Below are positions 33,706-41,698 of a DNA stretch of 64,000 nt, in pieces. Origin of the DNA: Cronobacter dublinensis subsp. dublinensis LMG 23823 (GTDB lineage: Bacteria; Pseudomonadota; Gammaproteobacteria; Enterobacterales; Enterobacteriaceae); contig NZ_CP012266.1 of assembly GCF_001277235.1 (NCBI RefSeq), positions 3,782,001 to 3,846,000 of the forward strand, written 5' to 3'. Each line of letters starts with the position of its first letter. Within the stretch, counting starts at the first letter, position 1. The position numbers and the translations under genes are program-made. Under the pieces are notes generated by a model. It searched no databases. It saw only the letters and a list, made by a program, of their open reading frames with translations, and was not told the origin of the DNA.

Positions 33706-35124
33706 ATGAGCAAAGTAAACCAACAGGATATCGATAAACTGATAGAACTGGTGGGCGGCCGTGAGAATATCGCGACCGTCAGCCACTGTATTACCCGCCT
33801 GCGCTTTGTACTGAACCAGCCGGCCAAAGCCAATCCGAAAGCCATTGAAGAACTGTCGATGGTCAAAGGCTGTTTCACCAACGCCGGGCAGTTCCAGGTG
33901 GTAATCGGCACCAACGTCGGCGATTACTATCAGGCGCTGATCGCCACCAGCGGCCATAGCGCCGCCAGTAAAGATCAGGCCAAACTCGCCGCGCGCCAGA
34001 ACATGAAATGGCACGAGCGGCTGATCTCCCACTTTGCCGAAATCTTCTTCCCGCTGCTGCCCGCGCTGATTAGCGGCGGTCTGGTGCTCGGTTTTCGCAA
34101 TGTGATAGGCGACGTGCCGATGAGCGGCGGCCAGACGCTGGCGCAGATGTTCCCGGTGCTGCAAACGGTGAACGATTTCCTGTGGCTTATCGGCGAGGCG
34201 ATTTTCTTCTACCTGCCGGTCGGGATCTGCTGGTCGGCGGTGCGCAAAATGGGCGGCACGCCGATCCTCGGGATCGTGCTCGGCATCACGCTGGTCTCTC
34301 CGCAGCTGATGAACGCCTACCTGCTCGGCCAGCAAACGCCGGAAGTGTGGAACTTCGGGCTCTTTTCCATCGCCAAAGTGGGTTATCAGGCGCAGGTCAT
34401 CCCCGCGCTGCTGGCGGGTCTCGCGCTCGGCATGATTGAAATACGCTTGAAACGGCTGGTGCCGGATTATCTCTATCTGGTGGTTGTGCCGGTCTGTTCG
34501 CTACTGCTCGCCGTGTTCCTGGCGCATGCGTTTATCGGCCCGTTCGGACGCCTTATCGGCGACGGCGTGGCGTTCGCGGTGCGTCATCTGATGACCGGCA
34601 GCTTCGCGCCCGTCGGCGCCGCGCTGTTTGGCTTCCTCTATGCGCCGCTGGTTATCACAGGCGTCCATCAGACCACGCTTGCCGTCGATATGCAGATGAT
34701 CCAGAGCATGGGCGGTACGCCGGTGTGGCCGCTGATTGCGCTGTCGAATATCGCGCAGGGGTCGGCGGTGATGGGCATCATTGCCACCAGCCGCAAACAC
34801 AACGAGCGCGAGATTTCCGTTCCGGCGGCGATCTCCGCCTATCTCGGCGTCACCGAGCCCGCGATGTACGGCATCAACATGAAATACCGCTTCCCGATGC
34901 TGTGCGGCATGGTGGGCTCGTGCATCGCCGGGCTACTGTGCGGCTTAAGCGGCGTGATGGCCAACGGCATCGGCGTCGGCGGCCTGCCGGCCATTCTCTC
35001 CATCCAGACCAGCTACTGGAGCGTGTACGGTATGGCGATGCTGGTGGCGATTATCGTGCCGTTTATCCTGACAACGTTCATCTATAAGCGTAAATCCCGC
35101 CAGGGAACGTTATTAGTCGTCTAA
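33706..35124 (+). CDS. treB: Trehalose-specific PTS enzyme IIBC
   Basis: This 472-residue protein joins an N-terminal EIIB domain, with phosphocysteine 28 in VSHCITRLRFVL, to a polytopic EIIC domain (ISGGLVLGFRNVIGD, ITGVHQTTLAVDMQM, SAYLGVTEPAMYGINMKYRFP). It imports trehalose as trehalose-6-phosphate, using EIIA-Glc as phosphate donor because the tre locus has no EIIA. Length matches E. coli TreB. It is followed by treC after a 60-bp gap that contains a strong hairpin (35140-35161) without a T-run, possibly an mRNA stabiliser. Confidence 0.95.
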   Translation: MSKVNQQDIDKLIELVGGRENIATVSHCITRLRFVLNQPAKANPKAIEELSMVKGCFTNAGQFQVVIGTNVGDYYQALIATSGHSAASKDQAKLAARQNMKWHERLISHFAEIFFPLLPALISGGLVLGFRNVIGDVPMSGGQTLAQMFPVLQTVNDFLWLIGEAIFFYLPVGICWSAVRKMGGTPILGIVLGITLVSPQLMNAYLLGQQTPEVWNFGLFSIAKVGYQAQVIPALLAGLALGMIEIRLKRLVPDYLYLVVVPVCSLLLAVFLAHAFIGPFGRLIGDGVAFAVRHLMTGSFAPVGAALFGFLYAPLVITGVHQTTLAVDMQMIQSMGGTPVWPLIALSNIAQGSAVMGIIATSRKHNEREISVPAAISAYLGVTEPAMYGINMKYRFPMLCGMVGSCIAGLLCGLSGVMANGIGVGGLPAILSIQTSYWSVYGMAMLVAIIVPFILTTFIYKRKSRQGTLLVV

Positions 35125-35184
35125 CTTTTAGAGTGGTACGGGGAGCGCTGCGGCGCTCCCCTTCAGCAACGGCAGGAAGGCGTT

Positions 35185-36840
35185 ATGACTAAAACTCTGC
35201 CCTGGTGGCAAAACGGGGTGATTTACCAGATTTACCCGAAGAGCTTCCAGGATACTTCCGGCAACGGCACCGGCGATCTGGCGGGCGTTATCCGCCGCCT
35301 CGATTATCTGCAAACGCTCGGCGTCGACGCCATCTGGCTCACCCCCTTTTATCTCTCCCCGCAGGTCGATAACGGCTATGACGTGGCGAATTACACCGCC
35401 ATCGACCCGGCCTACGGGACGCTGGAGGAGTTCGACACGCTGGTGGCCGAGGCGCACGCGCGCGGCATCCGGCTGATTCTGGATATGGTGTTTAACCACA
35501 CCTCGACCCAGCACGCCTGGTTTCACGACGCGCTGACCCGCGAGAGCGCGCACCGCGATTTCTACATCTGGCGCGACGGCACGCCGGAGGAGGCCCCCAA
35601 CAACTGGCGCTCAAAATTCGGCGGCAGCGCGTGGCGCTGGCACGCGGAGAGCGGCCAGTATTATCTGCACCTCTTCGCGCCCGAACAGGCGGACCTCAAC
35701 TGGGAAAACCCGCAGGTGCGCGACGACGTTAAAAAAGTCTGCGAATTCTGGGCCGATCGCGGCGTCGATGGTCTGCGCCTGGATGTGATTAACCTGATTT
35801 CCAAAGACAGCGATTTTCCTTCCGATGACCAGGGCGACGGGCGGCGTTTTTACACCGACGGACCACGCATTCATGATTATCTGCAGGAACTCAGCCGCGA
35901 TGTGTTTACGCCGCGCGGGCTGATGACGGTTGGCGAAATGTCCTCCACCACGCTCGATAACTGCAAGCGTTATGCCGCGCTGGAGGGCCACGAGCTCTCA
36001 ATGACCTTTAACTTTCACCATCTGAAAGTGGATTACCCCAACGGGCAGAAGTGGACGCTGGCGCAGCCCGATTTCGTGGCGCTGAAAGCCATCTTCAACC
36101 ACTGGCAGCAGGGGATGCATAATGTCGCCTGGAATGCGCTGTTCTGGTGTAACCACGACCAGCCGCGCATCGTCTCGCGCTTCGGCGACGAGGGCGAGCT
36201 GCGCGTTCCGGCGGCGAAAATGCTCGCGATGGTGCTGCACGGTATGCAGGGCACGCCGTATATCTATCAGGGCGAAGAGCTCGGCATGACCAACCCGCAC
36301 TTTACGCGCATCATCGATTACCGCGACGTGGAGAGCCATAACATGTTTGCGGAGCGCCGCGCGCAGGGGCAAAGCCCGGAGACGCTGCTCGCTATCCTCG
36401 CCAGCAAATCGCGCGACAACAGCCGCACGCCGATGCAGTGGGATGACAGCGACAACGGCGGCTTCACCACCGGCACGCCGTGGATTGGGCTGTGCGATAA
36501 CTACCGCGAGATCAACGCCGCCCGCGCGCTCGACGATCCAGACTCCGTCTTTTACGCCTACCAAAAGCTGATTCAGCTGCGCAAAGCGCACCCGATCTTC
36601 ACCTGGGGCGACTATCAGGATCTGCTGGCGGAGCACCCGTATCTCTGGTGTTACCGCCGCGAATGGCAGGGCCAGCAGCTGGTGGTGATGGCCAACCTTA
36701 GTCGCGAAACGCACTGGTGTACGCCGGGCGCATTCAGCGGCGAATGGCAGCTGTTAATGAGCAACTACCCGGACGCGGCCTCTGAACCTGCGGAAATGAA
36801 CCTGCGCCCGTTCGAAGCCGCTATCTGGCTGCAATCCTGA
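35185..36840 (+). CDS. treC: Trehalose-6-phosphate hydrolase
   Basis: This 551-residue GH13 enzyme hydrolyses trehalose-6-phosphate to glucose and glucose-6-phosphate in the cytoplasm. Family regions are all present: WWQNGVIYQIYPKSFQD, DMVFNHTS, GLRLDVIN with the nucleophile Asp, TVGEMSS with the acid/base Glu, and WCNHDQPR with the third Asp. AGGAAGG precedes ATG 35185. Second gene of treBC. Confidence 0.96.
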   Translation: MTKTLPWWQNGVIYQIYPKSFQDTSGNGTGDLAGVIRRLDYLQTLGVDAIWLTPFYLSPQVDNGYDVANYTAIDPAYGTLEEFDTLVAEAHARGIRLILDMVFNHTSTQHAWFHDALTRESAHRDFYIWRDGTPEEAPNNWRSKFGGSAWRWHAESGQYYLHLFAPEQADLNWENPQVRDDVKKVCEFWADRGVDGLRLDVINLISKDSDFPSDDQGDGRRFYTDGPRIHDYLQELSRDVFTPRGLMTVGEMSSTTLDNCKRYAALEGHELSMTFNFHHLKVDYPNGQKWTLAQPDFVALKAIFNHWQQGMHNVAWNALFWCNHDQPRIVSRFGDEGELRVPAAKMLAMVLHGMQGTPYIYQGEELGMTNPHFTRIIDYRDVESHNMFAERRAQGQSPETLLAILASKSRDNSRTPMQWDDSDNGGFTTGTPWIGLCDNYREINAARALDDPDSVFYAYQKLIQLRKAHPIFTWGDYQDLLAEHPYLWCYRREWQGQQLVVMANLSRETHWCTPGAFSGEWQLLMSNYPDAASEPAEMNLRPFEAAIWLQS

Positions 36841-36864
36841 ACCTTGCCCGGCACCCGCCGGGCA

Positions 36865-37395
36865 TCAGCTTACCAGCGCGTTTACCCGGCTCAGCCACTG
36901 CGCGATGCCCGCGTCGAGTTCGGCGTCGCTCAGTACATGGGTGCCCTGAATCAGCGCGGGCGTCTGCCAGACCATGCCGGTCATGTTGGCTGTCGCGCGG
37001 AACGGCAGCCAGAATTCTTCAATCGGATACCGGTTGTAGCCCTGCGGCGAATACGCCTGCGCGTTGCCGCCGGTCGAGACCATCAGCATAAACGGCTTAC
37101 CGTGCAGGCGGTCGCCGCCGCTGCCATACGCGAAGCCGTGCTCCAGTACGTGATCCTGCCACTCTTTTAAAATCGCGGGCGCGCTGTACCACCAGAACGG
37201 GAACAGCATGACCACCGCGTCATGCGCCAGCAGCAACGCCTGCTCACGCTTCACGTCAATCCTGAAATCCGGGTACTCGCGCATCAGTTCATGCACCGTC
37301 ACCTGCGGCAGCGCCTTCAGCGCCTCGATGGCGGCGTGGTTGACGCGCGATTCATCCGGGTAACGGTGCCCGGCCAGTACCAATACTTTTTTCAT
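36865..37395 (-). CDS. Flavodoxin-fold NAD(P)H oxidoreductase, KefF/MdaB-like
   Basis: This 176-residue protein has the quinone-reductase flavodoxin-like fold: KKVLVLAGHRYPDESRVNHAA with the FMN phosphate loop, VVMLFPFWWYSAPAILKEWQD, and LMVSTGGNAQAYSP. Relatives such as KefF, KefG and NQO-type enzymes reduce quinones or electrophiles with NAD(P)H. ATG 37395 is preferred over a longer frame because GAGGAGAG lies just upstream and the family motif begins at once. It is divergent from a LysR-type regulator 102 bp away, probably its regulator. The pair breaks the treC-nrdD order. Confidence 0.87.
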   Translation of the reverse strand: MKKVLVLAGHRYPDESRVNHAAIEALKALPQVTVHELMREYPDFRIDVKREQALLLAHDAVVMLFPFWWYSAPAILKEWQDHVLEHGFAYGSGGDRLHGKPFMLMVSTGGNAQAYSPQGYNRYPIEEFWLPFRATANMTGMVWQTPALIQGTHVLSDAELDAGIAQWLSRVNALVS

Positions 37396-37497
37396 TTTTT
37401 CTCTCCTCAACGGTGATGTTGAGGTAATGTTGGCACGACGCAGGGTTAACCTGTAGCGCGGTTCCGGGCATATCTGTTTCAACCAAAGGTATCAACC

Positions 37498-38379
37498 ATG
37501 ACGCTGACTTCCGATGTACACCGCCTGCTGCCCGCTTTTCTGGCCGCCGCGCAGAGCCAGAGCTTTTCCGCCGCCGCGCGCCTGCTGGGCGTGACGCCCG
37601 CCGCCGTGAGTAAAAGCGTGCGCCAGCTGGAAGCGCGGCTCGGGCGCGTGCTGTTCCAGCGCAACACCCATTTTGTGGTGCTGACGGAAGAAGGCGCGGC
37701 GCTGCGCGACCAGGTGGCGCCGCTGTGGCACGCGTTGGATCAGGCGCTGGAAAAACCCGCCGACGAGCCGCAGGGGCTGGTGCGTGTGAGCGTCATTCCG
37801 GGCTTCGGCCGCTATCTCCTGATGCCGGAACTGCCCGCTTTTCAGGCGCGCTACCCGCAGGTACGTCTGGATCTGGCGATGGATCCGCGCCGCGTCAATC
37901 TGATTGGCGAGCGGATCGACGTGGCGGTCGGCCAGCGCACCGTGCAGGACAGCCGGGTAGTGACGCGCGAGATCCGCCCGATGCGCATGATGCTCGCCGC
38001 CTCCCCCGCTTATCTGGCGCGCTTCGGCACGCCGCAACGCCCGCAGGATCTTGTACATCACCACTGTCTCGTACACCGCAATCCCGGCAACGGCAAGCTG
38101 CAAAGCTGGCTTGCTGACGAACTGGCGATGGAAGAGCAGCATGCGTTTCTTATCAGCACCTTTCCCGACGTGCTGGTCGACGCGGCGCTGGCGGATATGG
38201 GCATCGTTTCGCTCGCCGACTGGTATCTGGCTCCGCCCGTCGCCTCGGGCCGCCTCGTGCCGCTGATGGAGGCCCACTGGCCCGCGCCGCAGCCGCTATG
38301 GGTGAAATATCCGCACCATCGCCTGGCCCCGCGCGTGCGGGCATTTGTCGACTTTTTAATCGAAAAATTCACGGCGTAA
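37498..38379 (+). CDS. LysR-family transcriptional regulator
   Basis: This 293-residue LysR-type regulator has an N-terminal winged helix-turn-helix (HRLLPAFLAAAQSQSFSAAARLLGVTPAAVSKSVRQLE) and a substrate-binding-like effector domain. Sequence style (VSVIPGFGRYLLMPELPAF, GERIDVAVGQRTVQDSRV) is that of the large AaeR/DmlR-like subgroup, which often controls a divergent oxidoreductase. Its target is probably the adjacent NAD(P)H oxidoreductase gene. Confidence 0.9.
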   Translation: MTLTSDVHRLLPAFLAAAQSQSFSAAARLLGVTPAAVSKSVRQLEARLGRVLFQRNTHFVVLTEEGAALRDQVAPLWHALDQALEKPADEPQGLVRVSVIPGFGRYLLMPELPAFQARYPQVRLDLAMDPRRVNLIGERIDVAVGQRTVQDSRVVTREIRPMRMMLAASPAYLARFGTPQRPQDLVHHHCLVHRNPGNGKLQSWLADELAMEEQHAFLISTFPDVLVDAALADMGIVSLADWYLAPPVASGRLVPLMEAHWPAPQPLWVKYPHHRLAPRVRAFVDFLIEKFTA

Positions 38380-38459
38380 ATATTTCGCATCCGTCAGCGC
38401 AGACGCCGAGCGCGCTCGCCGCTTTGCTTTGTCCTGCATCAATAAAAACGCAAACTTGT

Positions 38460-38473
38460 TTGATGCAAATCAC
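38460..38473 (+). promoter_or_regulatory. FNR box upstream of nrdD
   Basis: TTGATGCAAATCAC matches the FNR consensus TTGAT-N4-ATCAA at nine of ten positions. It lies about 210 bp upstream of nrdD and fits the known anaerobic activation of nrdDG. Confidence 0.75.
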
Positions 38474-38516
38474 TATATATAGACATTAAAATCCAGCGCG
38501 GCCCAATATCTTGTTA
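38470..38516 (+). promoter_or_regulatory. Pair of NrdR boxes upstream of nrdD
   Basis: Box 1 (38470-38485, TCACTATATATAGACA) and box 2 (38501-38516, GCCCAATATCTTGTTA) resemble the NrdR consensus ACACWATATATWGTGT. Their centres are exactly 31 bp apart, the three-helical-turn spacing typical of NrdR box pairs. Box 1 overlaps the FNR site edge, so NrdR would block FNR-activated transcription when dATP is high. Confidence 0.7.
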
Positions 38517-38676
38517 TTTCAGGCTACCCTTTCAACAATCCGGCATTGCTGAAAACGACGCAACGCTGTGGATAAAACGGGCCGGCTTCGCCGTTACTGA
38601 GGGGTTATCGGGAAGATACCGCTCATGCCGCACGACGAAGATTCTGTGGATAACCTGTGCTTAATATGGAGTGATC

Positions 38677-40812
38677 ATGACACCGCATGTAGTGAAACGA
38701 GACGGGTGTAAAGTACCTTTCAATTCAGCGCGCATTCACGAAGCGATTCTTCGTGCGGCGCAGGCAGCGGGAGTCGATGACGCAGACTATTGCGCCACCG
38801 TCGCAGAGATCGTCAGCAGTCAGATGCAGCATCGTCGGGAAGTGGATATCCACGAGATCCAGACGGCGGTAGAAAACCAGCTGATGGCGGGCAACTACAA
38901 GCAGCTGGCGCGCGCGTATATTGAATATCGCCACGACCGCGATATCGCCCGCGAAAAACAGGGTCGCCTGAATAAAGAGATCCGCGGCCTGGTGGAGCAG
39001 ACCAATTCGGCGTTGCTGAACGAGAACGCCAACAAAGACAGCAAAGTCATTCCCACCCAGCGCGATCTGCTGGCGGGCATCGTCGCGCGCCACTACGCGC
39101 GTCAGTACCTGCTGCCGCGCGATGTCGTGCAGGCGCATGAGCGCGGCGACATCCACTATCACGATCTTGACTACTCGCCGTTTTTCCCGATGTTCAACTG
39201 CATGCTTATCGATTTAAAAGGCATGCTGACGCAGGGCTTTAAGATGGGCAACGCCGAGATTGAACCGCCGAAATCCATCTCAACCGCGACCGCCGTGACG
39301 GCGCAAATTATCGCCCAGGTGGCGAGCCATATTTACGGCGGCACCACCATCAACCGCATCGACGAAGTGCTGGCCCCGTTTGTCACCGCAAGCTATAACA
39401 AGCATCGCCAGGTGGCCGAAGAGTGGCAGATTGCGGACGCGGAAGGCTACGCCCGCGCGCGCACCGAGAAAGAGTGCTACGACGCGTTCCAGTCGCTGGA
39501 ATATGAAGTCAACACGCTGCATACCGCCAACGGCCAGACGCCGTTTGTTACCTTCGGATTCGGGCTCGGCACCAGCTGGGAATCACGCCTGATCCAGAGT
39601 TCGATCCTGCGCAACCGCATCGCCGGGCTTGGCAAAAACCACAAAACGGCCGTGTTCCCGAAACTGGTGTTCGCCATCCGCGACGGCCTGAATCATAAAG
39701 CCAGCGACCCGAATTACGACATCAAACAGCTGGCGCTGGAGTGCGCGAGCAAGCGCATGTACCCGGATATCCTCAATTACGATCAGGTCGTGAAAGTCAC
39801 CGGCTCGTTTAAAACGCCGATGGGCTGCCGCAGTTTCCTCGGCGTTTATGAAGAGAACGGCGAGCAGATCCATGACGGGCGCAATAACCTCGGGGTTATC
39901 AGCCTGAACCTGCCGCGCATCGCGCTGGAAGCGAAAGGCGATGAAACCGTGTTCTGGCAGCTGCTGGATGCGCGCCTGACGCTCGCTCGCAAGGCGCTGA
40001 TGACGCGTATTGCGCGTCTCGAAGGCGTGAAAGCGCGCGTGGCGCCCATTCTGTACATGGAAGGCGCGTGCGGCGTGCGTCTCAAACCCGATGACGATAT
40101 CGCGCAGATTTTCAAAAATGGCCGTGCGTCCATTTCACTCGGCTATATCGGTATTCACGAAACCATTAACGCGCTGTGCGGCAATCAGCATGTATATGAC
40201 AGCGACGCGCTGCGCGCCAAAGGCATTGCGATTGTCGAGCGTCTGCGTCAGGCGGTGGATGAATGGAAAGAGGAGACCGGCTACGGGTTTAGCCTCTACA
40301 GTACGCCGAGCGAGAACCTGTGCGACCGCTTCTGCCGCCTCGATACCGCCGAGTTCGGCGTGGTGCCGGGCGTGACCGATAAAGGGTATTACACCAACAG
40401 CTTCCATCTGGATGTCGAGAAGAAGGTGAACCCGTACGACAAAATCGATTTCGAAGCGCCTTACCCGCCGCTCGCCAATGGCGGATTCATCTGTTATGGC
40501 GAATACCCGAACCTTCAGCATAACCTCAAGGCGCTGGAGGACGTGTGGGATTACAGCTATCACCACGTGCCGTATTACGGCACCAATACGCCGATTGACG
40601 AATGTTACGAGTGCGGCTTCACCGGCGAGTTCGAGTGCACCAGCAAGGGCTTTACCTGCCCGAAATGCGGCAACCACGACGCCACGCGCGTTTCCGTCAC
40701 CCGCCGCGTATGCGGTTATCTCGGCAGCCCCGACGCCCGTCCGTTCAATGCCGGTAAGCAGGAAGAAGTGAAGCGCCGCGTGAAACACCTCGGCAACGGC
40801 CAGTTGGGTTAA
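38677..40812 (+). CDS. nrdD: Anaerobic ribonucleoside-triphosphate reductase
   Basis: This 711-residue glycyl-radical enzyme makes deoxynucleoside triphosphates without oxygen. An N-terminal ATP-cone (TPHVVKRDGCKVPFNSARIHEAIL) binds allosteric effectors; the catalytic barrel follows; the C-terminal zinc site is CYEC...CPKC and the radical glycine is residue 680 in RRVCGYLGS. It matches E. coli NrdD along its length, one residue shorter. ATG 38677 is chosen over the GTG six bases upstream because the E. coli protein starts MTPHV and GGAGTGATC lies in front. Confidence 0.97.
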   Translation: MTPHVVKRDGCKVPFNSARIHEAILRAAQAAGVDDADYCATVAEIVSSQMQHRREVDIHEIQTAVENQLMAGNYKQLARAYIEYRHDRDIAREKQGRLNKEIRGLVEQTNSALLNENANKDSKVIPTQRDLLAGIVARHYARQYLLPRDVVQAHERGDIHYHDLDYSPFFPMFNCMLIDLKGMLTQGFKMGNAEIEPPKSISTATAVTAQIIAQVASHIYGGTTINRIDEVLAPFVTASYNKHRQVAEEWQIADAEGYARARTEKECYDAFQSLEYEVNTLHTANGQTPFVTFGFGLGTSWESRLIQSSILRNRIAGLGKNHKTAVFPKLVFAIRDGLNHKASDPNYDIKQLALECASKRMYPDILNYDQVVKVTGSFKTPMGCRSFLGVYEENGEQIHDGRNNLGVISLNLPRIALEAKGDETVFWQLLDARLTLARKALMTRIARLEGVKARVAPILYMEGACGVRLKPDDDIAQIFKNGRASISLGYIGIHETINALCGNQHVYDSDALRAKGIAIVERLRQAVDEWKEETGYGFSLYSTPSENLCDRFCRLDTAEFGVVPGVTDKGYYTNSFHLDVEKKVNPYDKIDFEAPYPPLANGGFICYGEYPNLQHNLKALEDVWDYSYHHVPYYGTNTPIDECYECGFTGEFECTSKGFTCPKCGNHDATRVSVTRRVCGYLGSPDARPFNAGKQEEVKRRVKHLGNGQLG

Positions 40813-40841
40813 CGCCGTTTGCCACGTCGCGACAGTCCCCA

Positions 40842-40867
40842 GGGCGGGTAAGCGCAGCGCACCCGCC
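40842..40867. repeat. Dispersed GC-rich palindromic repeat copy
   Basis: GGGCGGGTAAGCGCAGCGCA followed by CCCGCC is the same unit as at 4402-4427, 30 bp after the nrdD stop. Confidence 0.7.
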
Positions 40868-40883
40868 ATGCCGCGCGACAGCC

Positions 40884-41181
40884 CCCGGGGCGAATACGCG
40901 CAGCCAACGCCGCTATGGTGTCCATTGAGAAGCGATTTCGCAAAGCAATTGGCGTCAGAGCAAGGCGGCAAGCGAACGAGTCCCCGGGAGCTTACTCCGG
41001 TAAGTGCCCGGGGCGAATACGCGCAGCCAACGCCGCTATGGCGTCCATTGAGAAGCGATTTCGCAAAGCAATTGGCGTCAGAGCAAGGCGGCAAGCGAAC
41101 GAGTCCCCGGGAGCTTACTCCGGTAAGTGACCGGGGCGAATGCGCGCAGCCAACGCCGCTATGGCGTCCATTGAGAAGCGA
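40884..41181 (+). repeat. Tandem 123-bp ERIC-like repeats between nrdD and nrdG
   Basis: Two full copies (40884-41006 and 41007-41129) differ at very few positions, and a third partial copy (41130-41181) runs into the nrdG ribosome-binding region. Each full unit contains GGGAGCTTACTCCGGTAAGTG, close to the central inverted repeat of ERIC/IRU elements (GGAGCTTACATAAGTAAGTGAC), flanked by CCCC/GGGG. The period is a multiple of three, which keeps a meaningless reading frame open across it. It lies inside the nrdDG transcript. Confidence 0.85.
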
Positions 41182-41183
41182 AA

Positions 41184-41648
41184 ATGAATTATCACCAATA
41201 CTACCCGGTTGATGTCGTCAACGGCCCCGGCACCCGCTGTACGCTGTTTGTCGCAGGCTGCGTCCACGAATGTCCGGGCTGCTATAACAAAAGCACCTGG
41301 CGGCTCAATTCCGGCTCGCCGTTCACCGACGACATGGAAAACCGCATCATCCGCGATCTCAACGACACCCGCGTCAAACGCCAGGGGCTCTCGCTCTCGG
41401 GCGGCGATCCGCTGCACCCGAAAAACGTGCCGACGGTCCTGCGACTCGTCCGTCGCGTGCGGGCTGAATGCCCCGGCAAAGATATCTGGGTCTGGACGGG
41501 ATATAAAATCGATGAGCTGAACGACGCCCAGCGCGAGGTCGTGGCGCTCATCAACGTTCTGGTCGACGGCAAGTTTGTTCAGGAGCTCAAAGATCCGGCG
41601 CTCATCTGGCGCGGCAGCAGTAACCAGGTTATCCACCGGCTGCGCTGA
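41184..41648 (+). CDS. nrdG: Anaerobic ribonucleotide reductase activating protein
   Basis: This 154-residue radical-SAM protein carries the cluster motif GCVHECPGC (CxxxCxxC) and the SAM-binding LSGGDPLHP. It generates the glycyl radical on NrdD. It matches E. coli NrdG over its whole length, starting MNYHQYYPVD. The GAGAAG that serves as its ribosome site at 41173-41178 is contributed by the third ERIC-like copy, an unusual arrangement. Confidence 0.97.
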   Translation: MNYHQYYPVDVVNGPGTRCTLFVAGCVHECPGCYNKSTWRLNSGSPFTDDMENRIIRDLNDTRVKRQGLSLSGGDPLHPKNVPTVLRLVRRVRAECPGKDIWVWTGYKIDELNDAQREVVALINVLVDGKFVQELKDPALIWRGSSNQVIHRLR

Positions 41649-41698
41649 GCGCCGCGGCCACGCTATCCGAATCACGCCTCTTCGTGCGCAAACCGCCG

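Noticed and set aside
40135..41094. Leftward 319-codon frame across the nrdD 3' end
   Set aside because: Antisense to nrdD and extended through the tandem repeats; not a plausible protein.
40884..41181. CRISPR-like array
   Set aside because: The repeats are 123 bp, directly adjacent without unique spacers, and no cas genes are near.
40868..41212. Repetitive 114-codon frame between nrdD and nrdG
   Set aside because: It stays open because the 123-bp repeat is a multiple of three. The repeat is an ERIC-like intergenic element with strong inverted repeats, so coding is unlikely.
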